From: Agrypnia vestita
Taxonomy: Eukaryota; Arthropoda; Insecta; Trichoptera; Phryganeidae
NCBI GenBank assembly: GCA_016648135.1
Contig: JADDOH010004036.1
Location: 62,001-126,000, forward strand
Direction: 5' to 3'
DNA length: 64,000 nt
The stretch's first letter is position 1. Each line of letters opens with the position of its first letter. Of this stretch, positions 1-12,725 are shown one piece after another. The notes under the pieces are model-generated. The model worked only from the letters and a program-made list of their open reading frames with translations, searched no databases and was not told where the DNA came from. The translations under genes and the position numbers were made by a program.

Positions 1-594
1 TATTTTCGCATTTTGAAATGCTTCTATACCCACTTTTCAACTGAGTCAAATGTTATTTGACAGTCAATAAAAGCTAAGTATATATTGTACATTATATTTA
101 GTTGTTTTTTCTATCAGCAATCTCAGAGTTTGAATGTGGTCTCTGGTTCCAAAACGTTTGCGGAGGCTGGCTGGCTATACAGGTTGATGGTGATCAAATT
201 TTATGCGTTAAGCGATTCTTCATGATCTCTGTTGTCAATTTATATAGATGCGAAAGCAAGCTTAATGGGTCAATAGTTTTCTAGATTATCGCTGCATCCT
301 TTTTTAAATACTATTTTTAACTCCGTGTTTTGCCAAACATAAGTATCTTTCCTTCTTCTAAATATTTGTCTTATAGTATTTTTATGACTTCTATCAAATG
401 TCTTCCCCCTAATTTTAGCAAATCGCTTGTTATTTGATATGTACCCGGAGCTTTTATAGATCGGATGAATAAAGAAAGAAAAAAAAACAACTAAAATCCG
501 AAAACTTTAATGTATCGGACATGCAACGAGATATCGATATGTAGATAATATAGATATATAGATAATATAAATGCACTTCGTACTGAAATGAAAT
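1..594. other. AT-rich intronic or intergenic sequence
   Basis: No gene or recognised repeat was seen; short frames here are chance. Confidence 0.5.
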
Positions 595-760
595 GAAAAA
601 CGAATGCAGAAACTTGGAGCCCTGGAAGGAGAACATCGTGGCTGAAAAATCTAAGACAGTGGTTTGGCCAGTCTACTGTAGAGCTGTTCCGGACTGCAGT
701 AATTAAAGAAACGATAGCCAACGTCCGCATAGGGTACAAGAAGAAGAAGAACGTATTGTA
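595..760 (+). mobile_element. RTE-like LINE 3' end with GAA tail
   Basis: The plus strand reads RTSWLKNLRQWFGQSTVELF (about 628), then RTAVIKETIANVRIGY (about 690), and ends in GAAGAAGAAGAA. This is the conserved C-terminus of RTE-type ORFs, which terminate in short tandem repeats rather than poly-A. Confidence 0.8.
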
Positions 761-2919
761 AAAATATTCGAGTTTGAATTTTTCGCAAAGACACACACAC
801 AAACACATTCTAAATCCTGGTCACTTCAAGTTTTATTCAAGATCATTGCATATTCTAATGTAGGTTTCCCAAACAACATCTAAGTGTTTGCCTCTTGCAA
901 TCCACTGTTAAAGCTAGTCGGTGGCCGACGAGGGGTCGCGCGCACCACCTAGGACCCAGCCAACCTCTTTCTGTCGTACCCGTAAATGGATCTCTTTGGC
1001 TTCGGTCTCTCAACAGCTTAATCGAGAATCATTGTGTTTTAGTGCACGTCAAATACCAGCAATTTTGAAATAGTTTTAGAATAAATTTATGAGGTTATCA
1101 ATAATTTATAGAAATTAAAGTATTTTGGCCCCCGATGTAAAAAATACACAAGATATTTCTGTAGCTTCATATTCAATGCTATAAATAGATGCATTATTAT
1201 ATAACTGTCGATAAATTGTTTTATCGTGTTAAAGATATGTTATTATAATTTCAGATAATCATCCCCTCAGTCAAACAGGTTTTAAGAAATTACCTTATTA
1301 TCTAAAAAAATATTTGATTAATTTATTAACATTCTATTAATTAATTAATTAACTGTCCAAGAGATAATACAAATCAAAATATACTTTTTATATTAATTGA
1401 CTACAAGATCTAGCCATTTTTGTACATAGCTCTTTGATTCTAAATAATTAAGAACATGTTCAATACATTTTTAATACCGTAACTTTTAATGTCTTTTCCA
1501 AAAAAAAAATTATAATATAATTATTCTATTGGACTGATAAATAGCCTGTGTTAAATTCTTCTTAGTTTGAACGAAAAAAGAAAAATGAATTTTGATTTTT
1601 AAAATCGGTTAGCTAGATCTCGAAATACAGTGTCATGTGCTCCAGGCACTGCCGCCCGGACTGTGAAAAACCTTGGTCTCTATCCTCTCTAACAAAATGA
1701 TAAACTAATAATAAACGTCTCCCAATTCTAGAATAATCTAAAATCTATATATTTGTGAATTTCAGAACAAGGGTCTCTACTATGAAACAGACGCATATCT
1801 TTCTCTACTTATATAAACATGTGTTAACATTATTATTATTTTTTAAGACTAGAACGAAAACGCGCGGTGATTCTATAACAATATCTATTTACCGATTTTA
1901 CAAACGTGATAAGTGATATATTTATTCGTTTTATACGTGACGACGCTATAGAAAGATTTTATTGGTATTGTTTTTAATTTCATAAAATATTATCTTATTA
2001 AATAACATTGCTTTCGAATAACTGAAGCAATATTTAATATAATACTTGTAGCACATGAATCAAAATCGCTGTTAAATGATGAACAACTCCCGAAACCGAA
2101 AATGGATAGTTTAATTAGTGGAGCATTCACCATAGGTCTGAAATCAGATACCTAAATCTCATCTACAAGAAATATAACTTATAATGGTCCCGTTAGCTTT
2201 GATAGATTGGTACAGCATCGTATTTTGATTGAGTTTATTTTCGTGAATCTACCCCTTACATTAATAACTACTGAGATAATATATCTATTACAAATTAATT
2301 ATTACGAATAATATTAACGGCTTCGGTTAGTTAATTAAAAGTCTTATTTTATAAACTAATTTCAAAATATTTAACAGCGAAGTTGATTTGAAAATCTCAG
2401 TACTGATTATACTTTAAAGTACTTCTTTGTATTTTGCCTAAAACATAAATAACATTAGTGACTGTAAAACAAAAAATAATAATATATTTGAAAATACGTA
2501 CTTTAATTTTGACTTGAATACATCTGTAACATGATTTCGAAGAATAAAGATATATGTGGTGTACAAAAGCATCGATGATTTCTAATTTATAACTACTGAA
2601 TTCAAGAGTTTATAAGAAACATGATTTTGAACGCGATAGATACATAAAATAAAATTCAGTACATTTTAAATTCGTAATCCTCGGTTATCTCATTTGAAAT
2701 ATTTTTTATTGGTTTTTATATCTCACATATAATATATCTGTTTTATGAATTCGAGATTAGATAATATAAAACAAGTTTTAAAACTTTTTATAAATTATTT
2801 TTTTAATTTTTAATATTTTTTTTTATAAAGCAGCATTTGAACAAGCTGTAAAACAATTTAATTTTCTGGGCTTTGGGCCATCCGAACTTATAATAAAATA
2901 ATATAAAATTATGTTTAGT
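761..2919. other. AT-rich sequence, no feature recognised
   Basis: Two small GC-rich patches (900-1020 with GGCCGACGAGGGGTCGCGCG, and 1630-1690) stand out but match nothing I know. The rest is AT-rich with many stops. Confidence 0.4.
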
Positions 2920-3960
2920 TTGATTTCAAGAACATCACCAGCTCGATTGTTGCTACACTGATTTCTCCAAGACATTCGATCGAGTCTCACATAAAATTCA
3001 CATGATAAACTAAGTTTTCAGGAAACTTGGAAGCATGGCTGGAGAGTAATTTGCACAACAGACATTGATTGTCAGGATAACTGATTTGGAGTCTGACCAC
3101 TTTTGTGCTATTATTGGGGTACCACAAGGCTCCGACATAAGTCCTTTATTATTCACCATTTTCATTAATCCCCGTACTGTTGACATCAGGTGTCAGGTGT
3201 TTGCTCTTCGTGGACGATATGAAACAGTGCAGAACTGCAAAAGTTTGCAGTGTGCATTGGACACTTTACAGAAATGGAGTGAAGTCTTAGACCTATATTT
3301 AAATGTCCCCAAATGTCAAGTGATGAGATTTTGCCGCACTCAATCAATATACTCTATGTTTACAAAATTGATGAAAAAAAAACAAGAGATCTAGGCCTTG
3401 TTGATTAAAAGTTTTCTCTAGTCCCCCATATCTATTCCACACATGATAGAGGATTAATAACTTTACATTTCTTACTTAGTTTAAGCAAAGATTTCAAGCA
3501 ATTGAAACTTTCATATTATTATTTCAGACCCTGATTCGACCAATACTAGAATTTAATATAGTTGTATGGAGACCTCATTATACAGTTCACATGAGTAATA
3601 AAGAGAGAGTCCAAAATAAGTTTCTTAGATTTATCAATTATAAGCTTAACATACCGTCAAGTAACATTGATTACAATATCTTAGTTTTTTTTTTTTTTTT
3701 AACAAAATTTTAGCTTTCTTGATAATCTAGAGACTAGAAGAATAGTGACGGACTTTCTCTTTTTACACAAGTTAATAAATTGTACTGTCGACTGTCCTCA
3801 ACTATTAAAGCATATCTGCTTGAGTGTTACGTCTCGCGTAACTAGAAGTCACGCAGGTTTTGCTTTGGAAACTACAGCTACCAACTACGTTTTTAATTCC
3901 TCACTGAAAAGGCTTCCTAGACGAGCAATCAGATAGAGTAACTTGACGTTTTTGCCACCA
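2920..3960 (+). mobile_element. Jockey-clade LINE fragment (reverse transcriptase)
   Basis: Plus-strand frames give YTDFSKTFDRVSHKI (about 2957), IIGVPQGSDISPLLFTIFIN (about 3110), then the catalytic FVDD in a shifted frame at 3207-3218. These are followed by ALDTLQKWSEVLDLYLNV (about 3253), VQNKFLRFINYKLNIPS (about 3610) and LETRRIVTDFLFLHKLIN (about 3730). This order is that of jockey-type reverse transcriptases from the F/YxDD-bearing palm to the C-terminus. Several frameshifts and stops make it dead. The 5' half (endonuclease, ORF1) is missing. The 3' side from 3960 is AT-rich sequence without recognisable coding. Confidence 0.88.
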
Positions 3961-4923
3961 ATTTTATAATATTCTAAGAAATTTTAAAGGTTTATTGAAA
4001 GATTACCAGTATTTGTCAAATAATTGGATTGTATATCAGTTGTTGATTGAGTGAGATAATAACTGTCATGTAATATTTTTATTTTCTAAGCTTGCATTAT
4101 TGCTTTTCATTCTATAGGATTATTATTATTTTTAACATTTTTATTATATTATGTTTTCCTTAAGATTTTGCTTTTGTTATATACTTGCTTCCACTTTATG
4201 TTATCATTATTTTTATATGTTTTTTTTTCACATTGTATTTCGTGAGCAATCATTTAATTTTCATTTAAAGTATTCATTATTTTAATTTACACTTAATCTT
4301 ATTGTTTGTAAAAGCTCTGTAGGGAGTTAATAAAAAAATCGGAATTGAAATATTTTATAATTTTAATTAATTTGAATATTCAGTAACGCAGTAAATGTTT
4401 ATATATATATTAATTTCTGTTATGAAAAATATTTATGCGAGTTAATGCATAAATTAACAAATTGAAGTATGCTCAAATTATATAAAAAATACAACACATA
4501 ATTGATTTTTTTATTACGTTTCGATTATCTTATACAAATTGGATTTTCTATAATGAATAAACTTTGTATCGTGTGGCTTTCGCAATAATTGCTAAAAGTT
4601 TTGGTGTTGTGAGTTCATTTCCGCATGGCTAAAAATTCAAAAACATATCAAACTACAAAACATCTCGTAATGAAATTTGTTTGTGGGTCTATCAACTCAA
4701 TTCGCTTACTTTGAGATACTCAGGTCCCACCAACAAGGGCATGCAAAATAATTGGTAAAATATGGCGTTACTATCGGATTACCGTTAAATTTTCGGTAAC
4801 TCTACTAGTATTAAAATGTGCTTAATACGGTAGGTATTAAGGAATAAAACATGAAATTGTAAAAATAAGAAATATCAAAGATAACCAATATAATTTATTA
4901 TCTTTTAGAAGAGGAATTAAGAG
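3961..4923. other. AT-rich sequence downstream of a jockey remnant
   Basis: Probably the decayed 3' untranslated region of the LINE up to about 4340; nothing recognised after that. Confidence 0.4.
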
Positions 4924-5040
4924 TCAGCAATAAATAAACAACACCTTATACAAGTCATTATTTAAATTAGATTTAATTTCAGCAATAGCTCCTGCTGAAA
5001 AGAATTTATCCTCAGAAGTAAGAGGGATGTTGAGAAAGCC
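4924..5040 (-). pseudogene. hAT transposase C-terminal fragment
   Basis: The minus strand reads 38 codons from GFLNIPLTSEDKFFSAGAIA through EIKSNLNNDLYKVLFIYC to a stop. The layout L-x-IP-x-TS...FSAG...NL...L-x-KVLFI is the dimerisation region ending hAT-superfamily transposases. The Ser-Glu-Arg of TSxxSERxFS is lost (EDKFFS), so the fragment is old. No terminal repeats were found. Confidence 0.55.
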
Positions 5041-5929
5041 TTTATTCCACTAGAAAATAATGTTTAAGAAAAACTGATACTGAGAGCATTTTCCACCTAA
5101 ATAATGGTAATTTTAAATATTTTGATAAGTAATGAAATTATTTTTATTTATTTTGTAAAATCTTAGAATATCGAGAGTGATAATTTTGTAATTAGACTAA
5201 CAAAGTAATAGCAAGTAAAATAAATACACAAGAAAAATGGTTAACAGGTAATTAAATTCTATAGCAGATGAGAGAGAGAAGCTGAAAGAACTGAGATAAA
5301 ATTTGATATGATTGCATCGATTGAGATAGTTAAAAAAATCAATAAATGTTGATGGGAGGCTCTGTAAAAAAATAAGTTCTGTTTGGAGTTTGTATGGCAG
5401 TGTGAAAGACAGAAAATTGAACTTTTTGAACGCAACATAAACTAAAGAAGGTAGTGTTTCTTATAGATTTTTTTCTCCTAATTCCGAATCTGCTTTTGAA
5501 ATTTTCTCAGCACGTAAGGTTTTTGAGTAAAGCGTGTTTGAAATTTCTTACAGTATTATAATTACAGGCTTTTTTATTTTATTTTTAACTGTCTTTATCT
5601 GTTGTTTGTTGTAATGGAATCTTGTAATTGATTTTTAAATTATCAATTTTCAGATTAGCTAGAGCTCTGAAACTTTCATTATTAAAATTTCGTAATAAAT
5701 ATGTTGTTTCGTATTTTAAAATGTTTTAACATTTCAACATATGTGAAGTAGATCACTATACATTATTTAATTATTTTTGACATGATTTGGTCGTTATTTC
5801 GATTAAAATTAATAATCAGGTTACTCAAAAACAAGAGCCGCAGGGTGATACTGCATGGGTGATAATAAAAAATCGAAGAGTTATTTTTTTTTGATTTACT
5901 TGTTCTAAGGAAAATAATATAACATCAGT
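5041..5929. other. AT-rich sequence with a short direct repeat
   Basis: TTTGGAGTTTGTATGGCAGT at 5383 recurs imperfectly at 5931 (TTTGGAATTTGTATAGCAGT). It may belong to the degenerate hAT copy or to R3. Confidence 0.4.
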
Positions 5930-6370
5930 GTTTGGAATTTGTATAGCAGTGTAGAAGGCATTAAAGTGAGGTTAGTTCTTGTTGACCTGGATGGCATTTG
6001 AATGGATTATTCATCGTCTGATTTGGTCTGGCAAGTCAACTTTTGAGTTAGCTACACGGACCACCACAAATGTAAATATATAGACATGAACTAAAATTGG
6101 TACACGTAATGACTCCACTACGTTGACTTAAAACCAATACAAGATATTTGAAAGAATTATGAAAATATCAAACGAAATACTCTTAATAAATTTTTTTAGC
6201 AAATAAGTACGAAATGACGTTTTTTCTTGATTAAACTCGGTTCGTTTTTTTTAATTACAACGTCAATTGAAAAAATACTAGTGATAAAAAATTGCTAGGG
6301 GATTTAATTATGCAATAATAAATACTTTAACTGTTTTAAATATACGCGAGGGGGGACACATTTCCACTGT
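5930..6370 (+). repeat. Repeat R3, copy 1
   Basis: TATAGACATGAACTAAAATT, CCACTACGTTGACTT and GGGATTTAATTATGCAATAA plus ACTTTAACTGTTTTAAATAT are shared in order with 53640-53990. The class is unknown and no coding was found. Confidence 0.6.
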
Positions 6371-6740
6371 GTCCCAGTCCTCTCGCCTAGAGAAGGGTTT
6401 AGTGCAACTCTGTTCGATCTCACGCCCAGTGGTTGGCTATTATTTGCAGAAATATGACGTCGCCTGTCTTTTCTTTGTGCCGTATTTACCGGCACACCGG
6501 TTTCACGAAAATCGACGATGCATGGTCCGGCACTTGCCCCCGCCTAGATACCATCCAATGTCCTAGGTCCACTTGCTTATTTCCTCCGCGTCCCATGATC
6601 GCGTAGGAGGCCATTGTTTGCATTGCGTTTGTCAAGTTTGTCCGGTAGCCATGAATAAGCTCGCATGACCGAGTTCGCCAACGTATTTGGATTACCAAAA
6701 CGTTTTCATATTCACATTGGGCGTGGGTGTTAGTGGTGAC
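6340..6740. other. GC-richer island, apparently unique
   Basis: About 400 bp with clearly higher GC than the flanks, no sustained coding frame with splice sites, and no second copy in the window. Candidate conserved non-coding element. Confidence 0.35.
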
Positions 6741-6849
6741 GGAGGGGGGAGGGGGTAGGAGGGATGTAAGTCACGTATATTGGCACACATAGCGGAAAAT
6801 ATTTGTGCGGATATGCGACCGTGATAAATGTACTGAAAGCGATAGAGTT

Positions 6850-7599
6850 CCGAAAAATAAATGTGACAAATCATTGAAAAGTGATACGTTAACGATGTTT
6901 ATTTATTTGTCGGTATTTGGGTAAGTAAATATTATTTTTTAAATGTTTTACAAGAAATTATTTAAAAAAATTATTTGGTGAATAAGTGAATAATATAAAC
7001 TACTAGCTGGTTGTACCCTGGTGGTTGTAGCTGGTGTTAAAAGAGTTAAGCATTAAGTAAAAAATAACAAAACAAAGGATCCCCTGTTCTCTAAAAAATC
7101 AATGTTTCCATTTGATGTTAACGTAAGTTATTGTAACATAACTGTAATACTTAGATATATGATATTTACAGACTTTTTTGTAGATATTAATGTCCTCTAT
7201 AAAACTGCAGTACATAACTTTGCTCTATTGTTAAAAATTTCCGCAGCGTACGCGATATAAGGTTTTTTTTTGGTATTTTTTTCACACGTTGGGTTACATT
7301 AATGAAGTTTTAATATGGATCCTAACGTTTTTGAATATATTCTATAACCTATGTTCATTAGGGATAATGCAAAATTCTAAATATGAAAGAATTTTTTAAA
7401 TCAGTCTAGTAGTTTCGGAGCCTATTCAATGCAAACAAACAATCAAATATTTCCTCTTTAAAATATTAGTATAGATAGAAAAACCGGTATTAACTTTGGT
7501 ATGATCATATTATTCAGTTGTTCTCCGTATTCTTCTTTTATATGGTAGTGCAAATGCTTTGGAAATATTTTTTTTCGCATGAACCATACAAGACCTTTC
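6850..7599. other. AT-rich sequence with a short CTAGCTGG repeat
   Basis: 7003-7040 (CTACTAGCTGGTTGTACCCT) resembles the edge of the 33683 repeat. Otherwise nothing recognised. Confidence 0.4.
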
Positions 7600-8160
7600 G
7601 GCGGTTGACCTTTATTTTACCTCTACGTGAGTTTAATTATACTTTTATAATGATTATTAGATAATATTATACTTGCCACTTCTATGCGAGTTTAATATTT
7701 AATATTTTTTTCACTACTTAAATTTTGAGAGAAACAGAACTCTCGTCGACGGGTGAATAATCTTTACAATTTTAACGCCAAATCTGTAAATAATTTACTT
7801 TTATATTTTACTACTCAACTTTCCGGAGTATCAGAATCTCTCATTGGCAGGTGACGTATTAAACATTTATATTATAGATGGATTTATGCGTTAACGTTGT
7901 AGCAAATTTTCATGATGATCATTAAATTGGGTGAAAAGCATAAACAATTGTAACCTCTACGTGAGTTTAACTATAATTTTATATTTTAAAACTCAAGTTT
8001 TAAGAGTAAAGTAATCTCTCATTGACATACAAACTAGTAAGTATCACTTATCTATGAGAGATTCTGTTGTTCTCGAACTTAGTAGTAAAATATAAAATTA
8101 TAATTGAACTTAAGTAGAGGTACCTACTCGTAACATAGTTTATTTTTTTTCAAACAATTT
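7600..8160. repeat. Foldback repeat R1, copy 1
   Basis: Blocks CCTCTACGTGAGTTTAATTA (7620) and TTGAACTTAAGTAGAGGTA (8103) face each other. Between them lie repeated GAGAGAAACAGAACTCTCG and ATCTCTCATTGACA pieces. Relatives are at 13050-13310, 32600-32935 and 37365-37560, sharing AAATTGGGTGAAAA and GTTTCGAGAGTATC. Confidence 0.6.
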
Positions 8161-8290
8161 AAATATCATCGTAAATTTCTCTATCAAGTATTTCAAAACG
8201 CCAAATAATGAAATGAATAGCTCTTAAAAGCGATCAATTGTGGAATATCCATTAATCTAAAAAACATTATTCCAAAATTCATTACAATTA

Positions 8291-9584
8291 TTAGGTCCTT
8301 ACATATGAAATTGGCGTTTTGCCGTACTGGCAAATTTGATCTCAAATATCTTCTCTTTGGTTAGGAATTCCAAATCCAAATTTATACAGCTATTTACTCA
8401 TGTATTTGTGTTTTGAAAATTATAATTCATTTGTTTTTTCCTCAATTGTTTTTTTCTCTGCGTCACTCAGTTTACAAAATGAAAAACTTGAAATATCGCG
8501 TTATTTACGAGTACGAGTTCCACCGTGGCACCAGTGCTGCAGAAACGGCTCGAAGGATTAATGATGTGTATGGCGACGGTGCCGCAAAAGAAAACACAGT
8601 GCGTTTTTGGTTCAAACGTTTTCGTTCTGGAAATTTCGACCTGCAGAACAAGCCCCGTGGACGGCCGGAGACCAAAGTTGATAATGAAGAATTGAAGGCT
8701 ATTGTGGAAGCGGATCCATCGCAAACCACATCCGAGTTAGCTGCAGGCTGCGGTGTTAATGATAAAACTGTTTTAATCCACTTGAAGCAAATTGGTAAGG
8801 TGAAAAAGCTTGAAAAGTGGGTACCTCACGAACTGAGTGAAGCAAATCAACAAACGCGCGTTGACTGCTGCGTTGCATTACTCAACCGGCACAATAATGA
8901 AAGATTTTAAATCGAATCATTACCTGTGATGAAAAGTGGATCCGATCACCGTGGAAAAGTGATCGGAAGCGCTCATTGCAATGGCTGAACCCTGCCGAAC
9001 CAGCCAAACCATGCCCCAAGCGAAAATTGACTCCAAAAAAGTTACTTGTGAGCGTTTGGTGGACTAGTGCTGGTGTCGTTCACTACAGCTTTCTTAAATC
9101 TGGCCAGACGATTACGGCAGATGTCTATTGTCAGCAACTGCAAACCATGATGGAAAAGCTAGCTGCTAAACAACCGAGGCTGGTTAATCGCTCTAGGCCA
9201 CTGCTGCTTCATGATAACGCTAGACCACACACTGCACAACAGACGGCTACCAAATTAGAGGAGCTTCAATTGGAATGTCTAAGACATCCACCGTACTCTC
9301 CGGACCTTGCCCCAACAGATTACCATTTTTTTCGAAATTTGGATAACTTCTTGCAAAGGAAAAAATTCAACTCCGATGGGGCAGTCCAAACCGCCTTCAA
9401 AGATTTTATTGATTCCCGTCCGAATGGTTCTTTTAGTAAAGGGATCGATGAACTACCCATGAGATGGCAAAAGTGCATAGATAGCAATGGTACATACTTT
9501 GATTAAATAAATATATTATAATAAAAAAAAATCGGCTTTATATTCCTCCCATACTAAACGCCAATTTCATATGTAAGGACCTAA
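8291..9584 (+). mobile_element. Mariner (cecropia-type), complete ends, frameshifted copy
   Basis: This 1,294-bp element is flanked by TA on both sides, with perfect inverted ends (TTAGGTCCTTACATATGAAA at the left, its complement at 9559-9584). It is nearly identical to the copy at 49249-50533 outside two lesions described with the transposase pseudogene. Confidence 0.95.
8479..9506 (+). pseudogene. Mariner transposase, broken by a 1-bp deletion and a local rearrangement
   Basis: The first part reads in one frame from MKNLKYRV at 8479 to a premature TAA at 8908-8910. The remainder continues in another frame to the normal stop at 9506. Comparison with the intact copy shows one base missing near 8899 (a GAAGGG run now reads GAAAG). 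A nine-base stretch is also replaced by 18 bases at about 8944-8961; this second change keeps the frame. All three catalytic Asp codons survive (CDEKW in the second frame, HDNARPH, LAPTDYHFF), and SVWW is intact. The lesions are few and the rest is nearly identical to the intact copy, so inactivation is recent. Confidence 0.92.
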
Positions 9585-9814
9585 TATATAAATTTTTATT
9601 TATTTTCTGAACTTATCTATAATATTTAAATAATTAATTAATTTTTAATTTACATTTTACACATCGGCTCAGGTTCATTCTAGTGGAGATAATTGGCTCA
9701 CTTCCTATACGTATAGGTATGTATGTATGTATCTAACCTTGCCTTCCCAGAAGGGCTTCCCAGAAGCTTACCAGAAGTTAAAAAGCGAATGGTGTTAATG
9801 ATGGTGGTGTTGAT

Positions 9815-10000
9815 GAGTAGCTTGTTGGTCTTGTGATTAGGACACTCGCCTCGTGATCCAAAGGTCGCGGGTTCGAACCTCACTCCGAACTTAGCAAGTT
9901 AGTCCTATTTTCATAGCACAGGCGTTTAGCTTATTTTGAAAATAGTAAGAATATTGATGTGATACCTATTCCGTGTTCGCATCTCTATTTAAAAAAAAAT
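9815..10000 (+). mobile_element. tRNA-headed SINE, family A, copy 1
   Basis: The head has an A-box-like TAGCTTGTTGGTC (9818-9830) and a B-box GGTTCGAACC (9870-9879), spaced as in a tRNA. The body TTAGCAAGTTAGTCCTATTT follows, then TCTATTT and a run of nine A. It is a pol III type retroposon; the same family is inverted at 40612-40805. Confidence 0.85.
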
Positions 10001-10990
10001 GATTATACTTTTTACAATGTTAAAAATTAAGTTAAGTAAATCAATCGATCCTAGATATAAAACGAATAGTTAGAAAACGTTGCTCAGCATTGTGCTTGTA
10101 TTTTTATAAATAGGGACTTGGTGCATTTTACTTATTAAATTAAAAGTTTAAGATAGGTATTGAATTTAAAAAAATATATGTTTCTACTTAACTTGACGGG
10201 TTTTCAAACAAGAGAATTACTTGAAAATGTTAAAACGTGAAATTTACGTTTATGGGTACCTACTGAATAAAATATGATATCTTGGTAAAGATCTTGCCAC
10301 AGTAGTCCATATATGTAACCGTTTATTGTAAGATTCCATAAACCTTCTCCGATATTTAAAACGTTCACGAGTATTAGGACTTTCAACTGTAAAGGTACTG
10401 TCATTTACAGTCTAAAGACATACCAAGTTTACGAAAAATGTATTTTTATATGGTCAATGAAACAAAATAACAGAGGTATTGAATCTTGCAGCATTGAGGA
10501 TTCACTAACTCGTAACTTCCCCTTTTCATGCAAATGCGTCAATTTAGTACACCTGAAAATTCAAGAAAGATTATCGAACCTCTGTCTGAGATGCATTCGC
10601 GATTTCTTGTAAATCCATCTGTAGTAAAGAGAAGAAGAAAACCTATCAACGATCACCAATTTAATGGACCGACCAGATCAAAGCTAAATACTGACTATCC
10701 ACATTGCGAGCTGCTCAGAAAGGTGGTGAAAAGGACAACAGCAGACCAAAACCTGGGGTTCTTGATCTTCAGTAATGACGAAACCGGCAGGAAAAGTAGG
10801 CTTTCTCCTTCACGAGTTTTGCCCGTTCTGCAGGTGTTTTGCCAATAAAATCTAATTACTTTAGCATCTATTTAAAAATATGAAGTACGTGGACTTTTCT
10901 GGGATTTAAACTGGTAAGGGGGTTTGATTATCTCCTTATTTATCTGGCAATTTATAGAAAACTACAAAAATCATACAGTTAAAAAGTTAA
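10001..10990. other. No recognised gene besides an unassigned frame
   Basis: AT-rich; contains only the basic open frame at 10528-10848. Confidence 0.4.
10528..10848 (+). other. Unassigned 106-codon open frame
   Basis: ATG at 10528, stop after 10845. Charged, basic composition (SVVKRRRKPINDHQF, LLRKVVKRTTADQ), less AT-biased than its flanks. There is no recognised domain and no splice context was chosen. It may be a repeat-derived frame or chance. Confidence 0.2.
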
Positions 10991-11009
10991 ATTAACGTAA
11001 TTTTTTTAT

Positions 11010-12160
11010 ATTTAACCACCGCTAAGTAAGTGTGGCGGTCCAGAACGGCACCTACCAATCAGACCTTGTTGCGGCTATCCCGGTCCCAGCCGCCTATAGG
11101 TATTACTACTCTATCACCGACCGCCGTAGCAATTGCGAGTGATATTCCCTTAAGCAATCACATCTATATATTATTACAATAAATAGCATCGTTTAACCGT
11201 TAGCATCATTTGCGCCCCGCATCCATCCGCTCATTCTTGTTTCTGTTGCATTCATCACACACATAATATACACAAGCAATACACGTCGCACGTAAGAAGA
11301 TACCTCTGGACGGGTGGACATACTCTCCCAAACACCAACACATAACCCGCCAAACTAGTCCGCCGTCTATGGTTCCTGCGATAGTGAAAGTTTCATGTGC
11401 GCCTTCCGTTTTCTCAGACACTTCACTTTAATGATTCTTATTGCCTATTCATGTAAGCTTTGAGCAAACGGTTTACATATTTTTTTCACGATATTTAGAA
11501 ATTTGCCGAAAATTCCCACCATCCAGAGGAGATAACCCCCATAAAACGTCCCCTTGTCCGAAGGACGGGTAGATTAAACGATATATTTTCCGTTCAGGTC
11601 AGAGCCGCGCTGGAGTTACCTAAATATTGTCAACATCCGTTTCGTGAGCCGCATTCGGGCGCTTTTCTTCGCGTAAACAAAGAATCCCCTTCTCCCGAAG
11701 TGATGGGCTGTCGTCATTAATATCCCGTTAGCAAAAGTAATGCGCAATCGATGAAGGGCAAAGCCCTATAAAGGCGTTTCCCTAAATGATGGAGCGATAA
11801 ACTTATTATCAACGCCACTGACACAATAGTCTGGTTCCAGGAGCTGAGGGGCAGGGTTGTTGTAAAATGTGATGCAGACGAAACAACAGGCAAGGTCTGC
11901 GACTGCTGAATTTCGTCACCGGATGATTTATCGTCGGATAGTTTTGCGAGAATTAATTGTGGCTTTACAATGCGAGGCAAAAACTTGAGTTAACGCCTCG
12001 CTGAATAAAATATTATATTATTTATTTTTCAGTGACTCGCGACCGCGATCGATGGCGCTGTCTTTTATTTAATAAATATGAGATGTTTCCGCGAAGCAAT
12101 AATAAATCACGCGGCAATGTTAATGAAAACAGTAACCGGAATGTATAAATAATGAGAAAG
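11010..12160. other. Largest GC-richer unique island
   Basis: About 1.1 kb of mixed-composition DNA (GCGAGTGATATTCCC, GTCAGAGCCGCGCTGG, CGACCGCGATCGATGGCG) with no repeat copy in the window. No receptor-like exon is on either strand. Possible conserved regulatory DNA within the host gene's intron. Confidence 0.35.
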
Positions 12161-12304
12161 GGATAAAATGTCGCTGAAACTAACTTCGCTGGGTCTTTGT
12201 GGTGTACTTTTAGAAAAAAAATTAATCTATTCACAGAAATTGAATATTCTTATCATACGTTTATGTTATAAATTACGAAAAAAAAAATTAACTAAGATAC
12301 ATTA

Positions 12305-12725
12305 TGGAAGTTTCTCAGAGATGAAGTTATTTAAACGGGAAACGTGTATGGAAGACTTTATAAGGTGGCCCATGGCTAGTGATCTGTATGATCTGGCTTA
12401 GGTGATCACTTTACACAATGCAACGTTCACCGATTCCACCGTTAGAACATCCCACCAATTATCATATGTTTTGCATATTGTATATGTGTTAAAAATAATT
12501 ATTCATTCAAATATTTGAAGGGACTATGCTAGAGAAATCTCTGATCCTTCCCATGTCATAGCATAGCATACACAGTATCGCAGCTGGTAATGATGCATTT
12601 AATATTCCACTTTTAAAAATATAGAGGTGTCATTACCAGGTACAAAAATCTATGTAGATACACTACGTCATGGAGAGGACTATAGATGCCTCTAGCATAG
12701 TCCTTCCAAATATTTTAAAGAACAC
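12305..12725 (+). repeat. Repeat R2, longest copy, with inverted inner arms
   Basis: Begins TTTCTCAGAGATGAAG, continues GGGAAACGTGTATGGAAG and GTGATCACTTTACACAATGC. It ends with inverted arms GAAGGGACTATGCTAGAG (12519) and CTCTAGCATAGTCCTTCC (12690). It is the best representative of a family with at least eight copies in the window. Confidence 0.6.
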
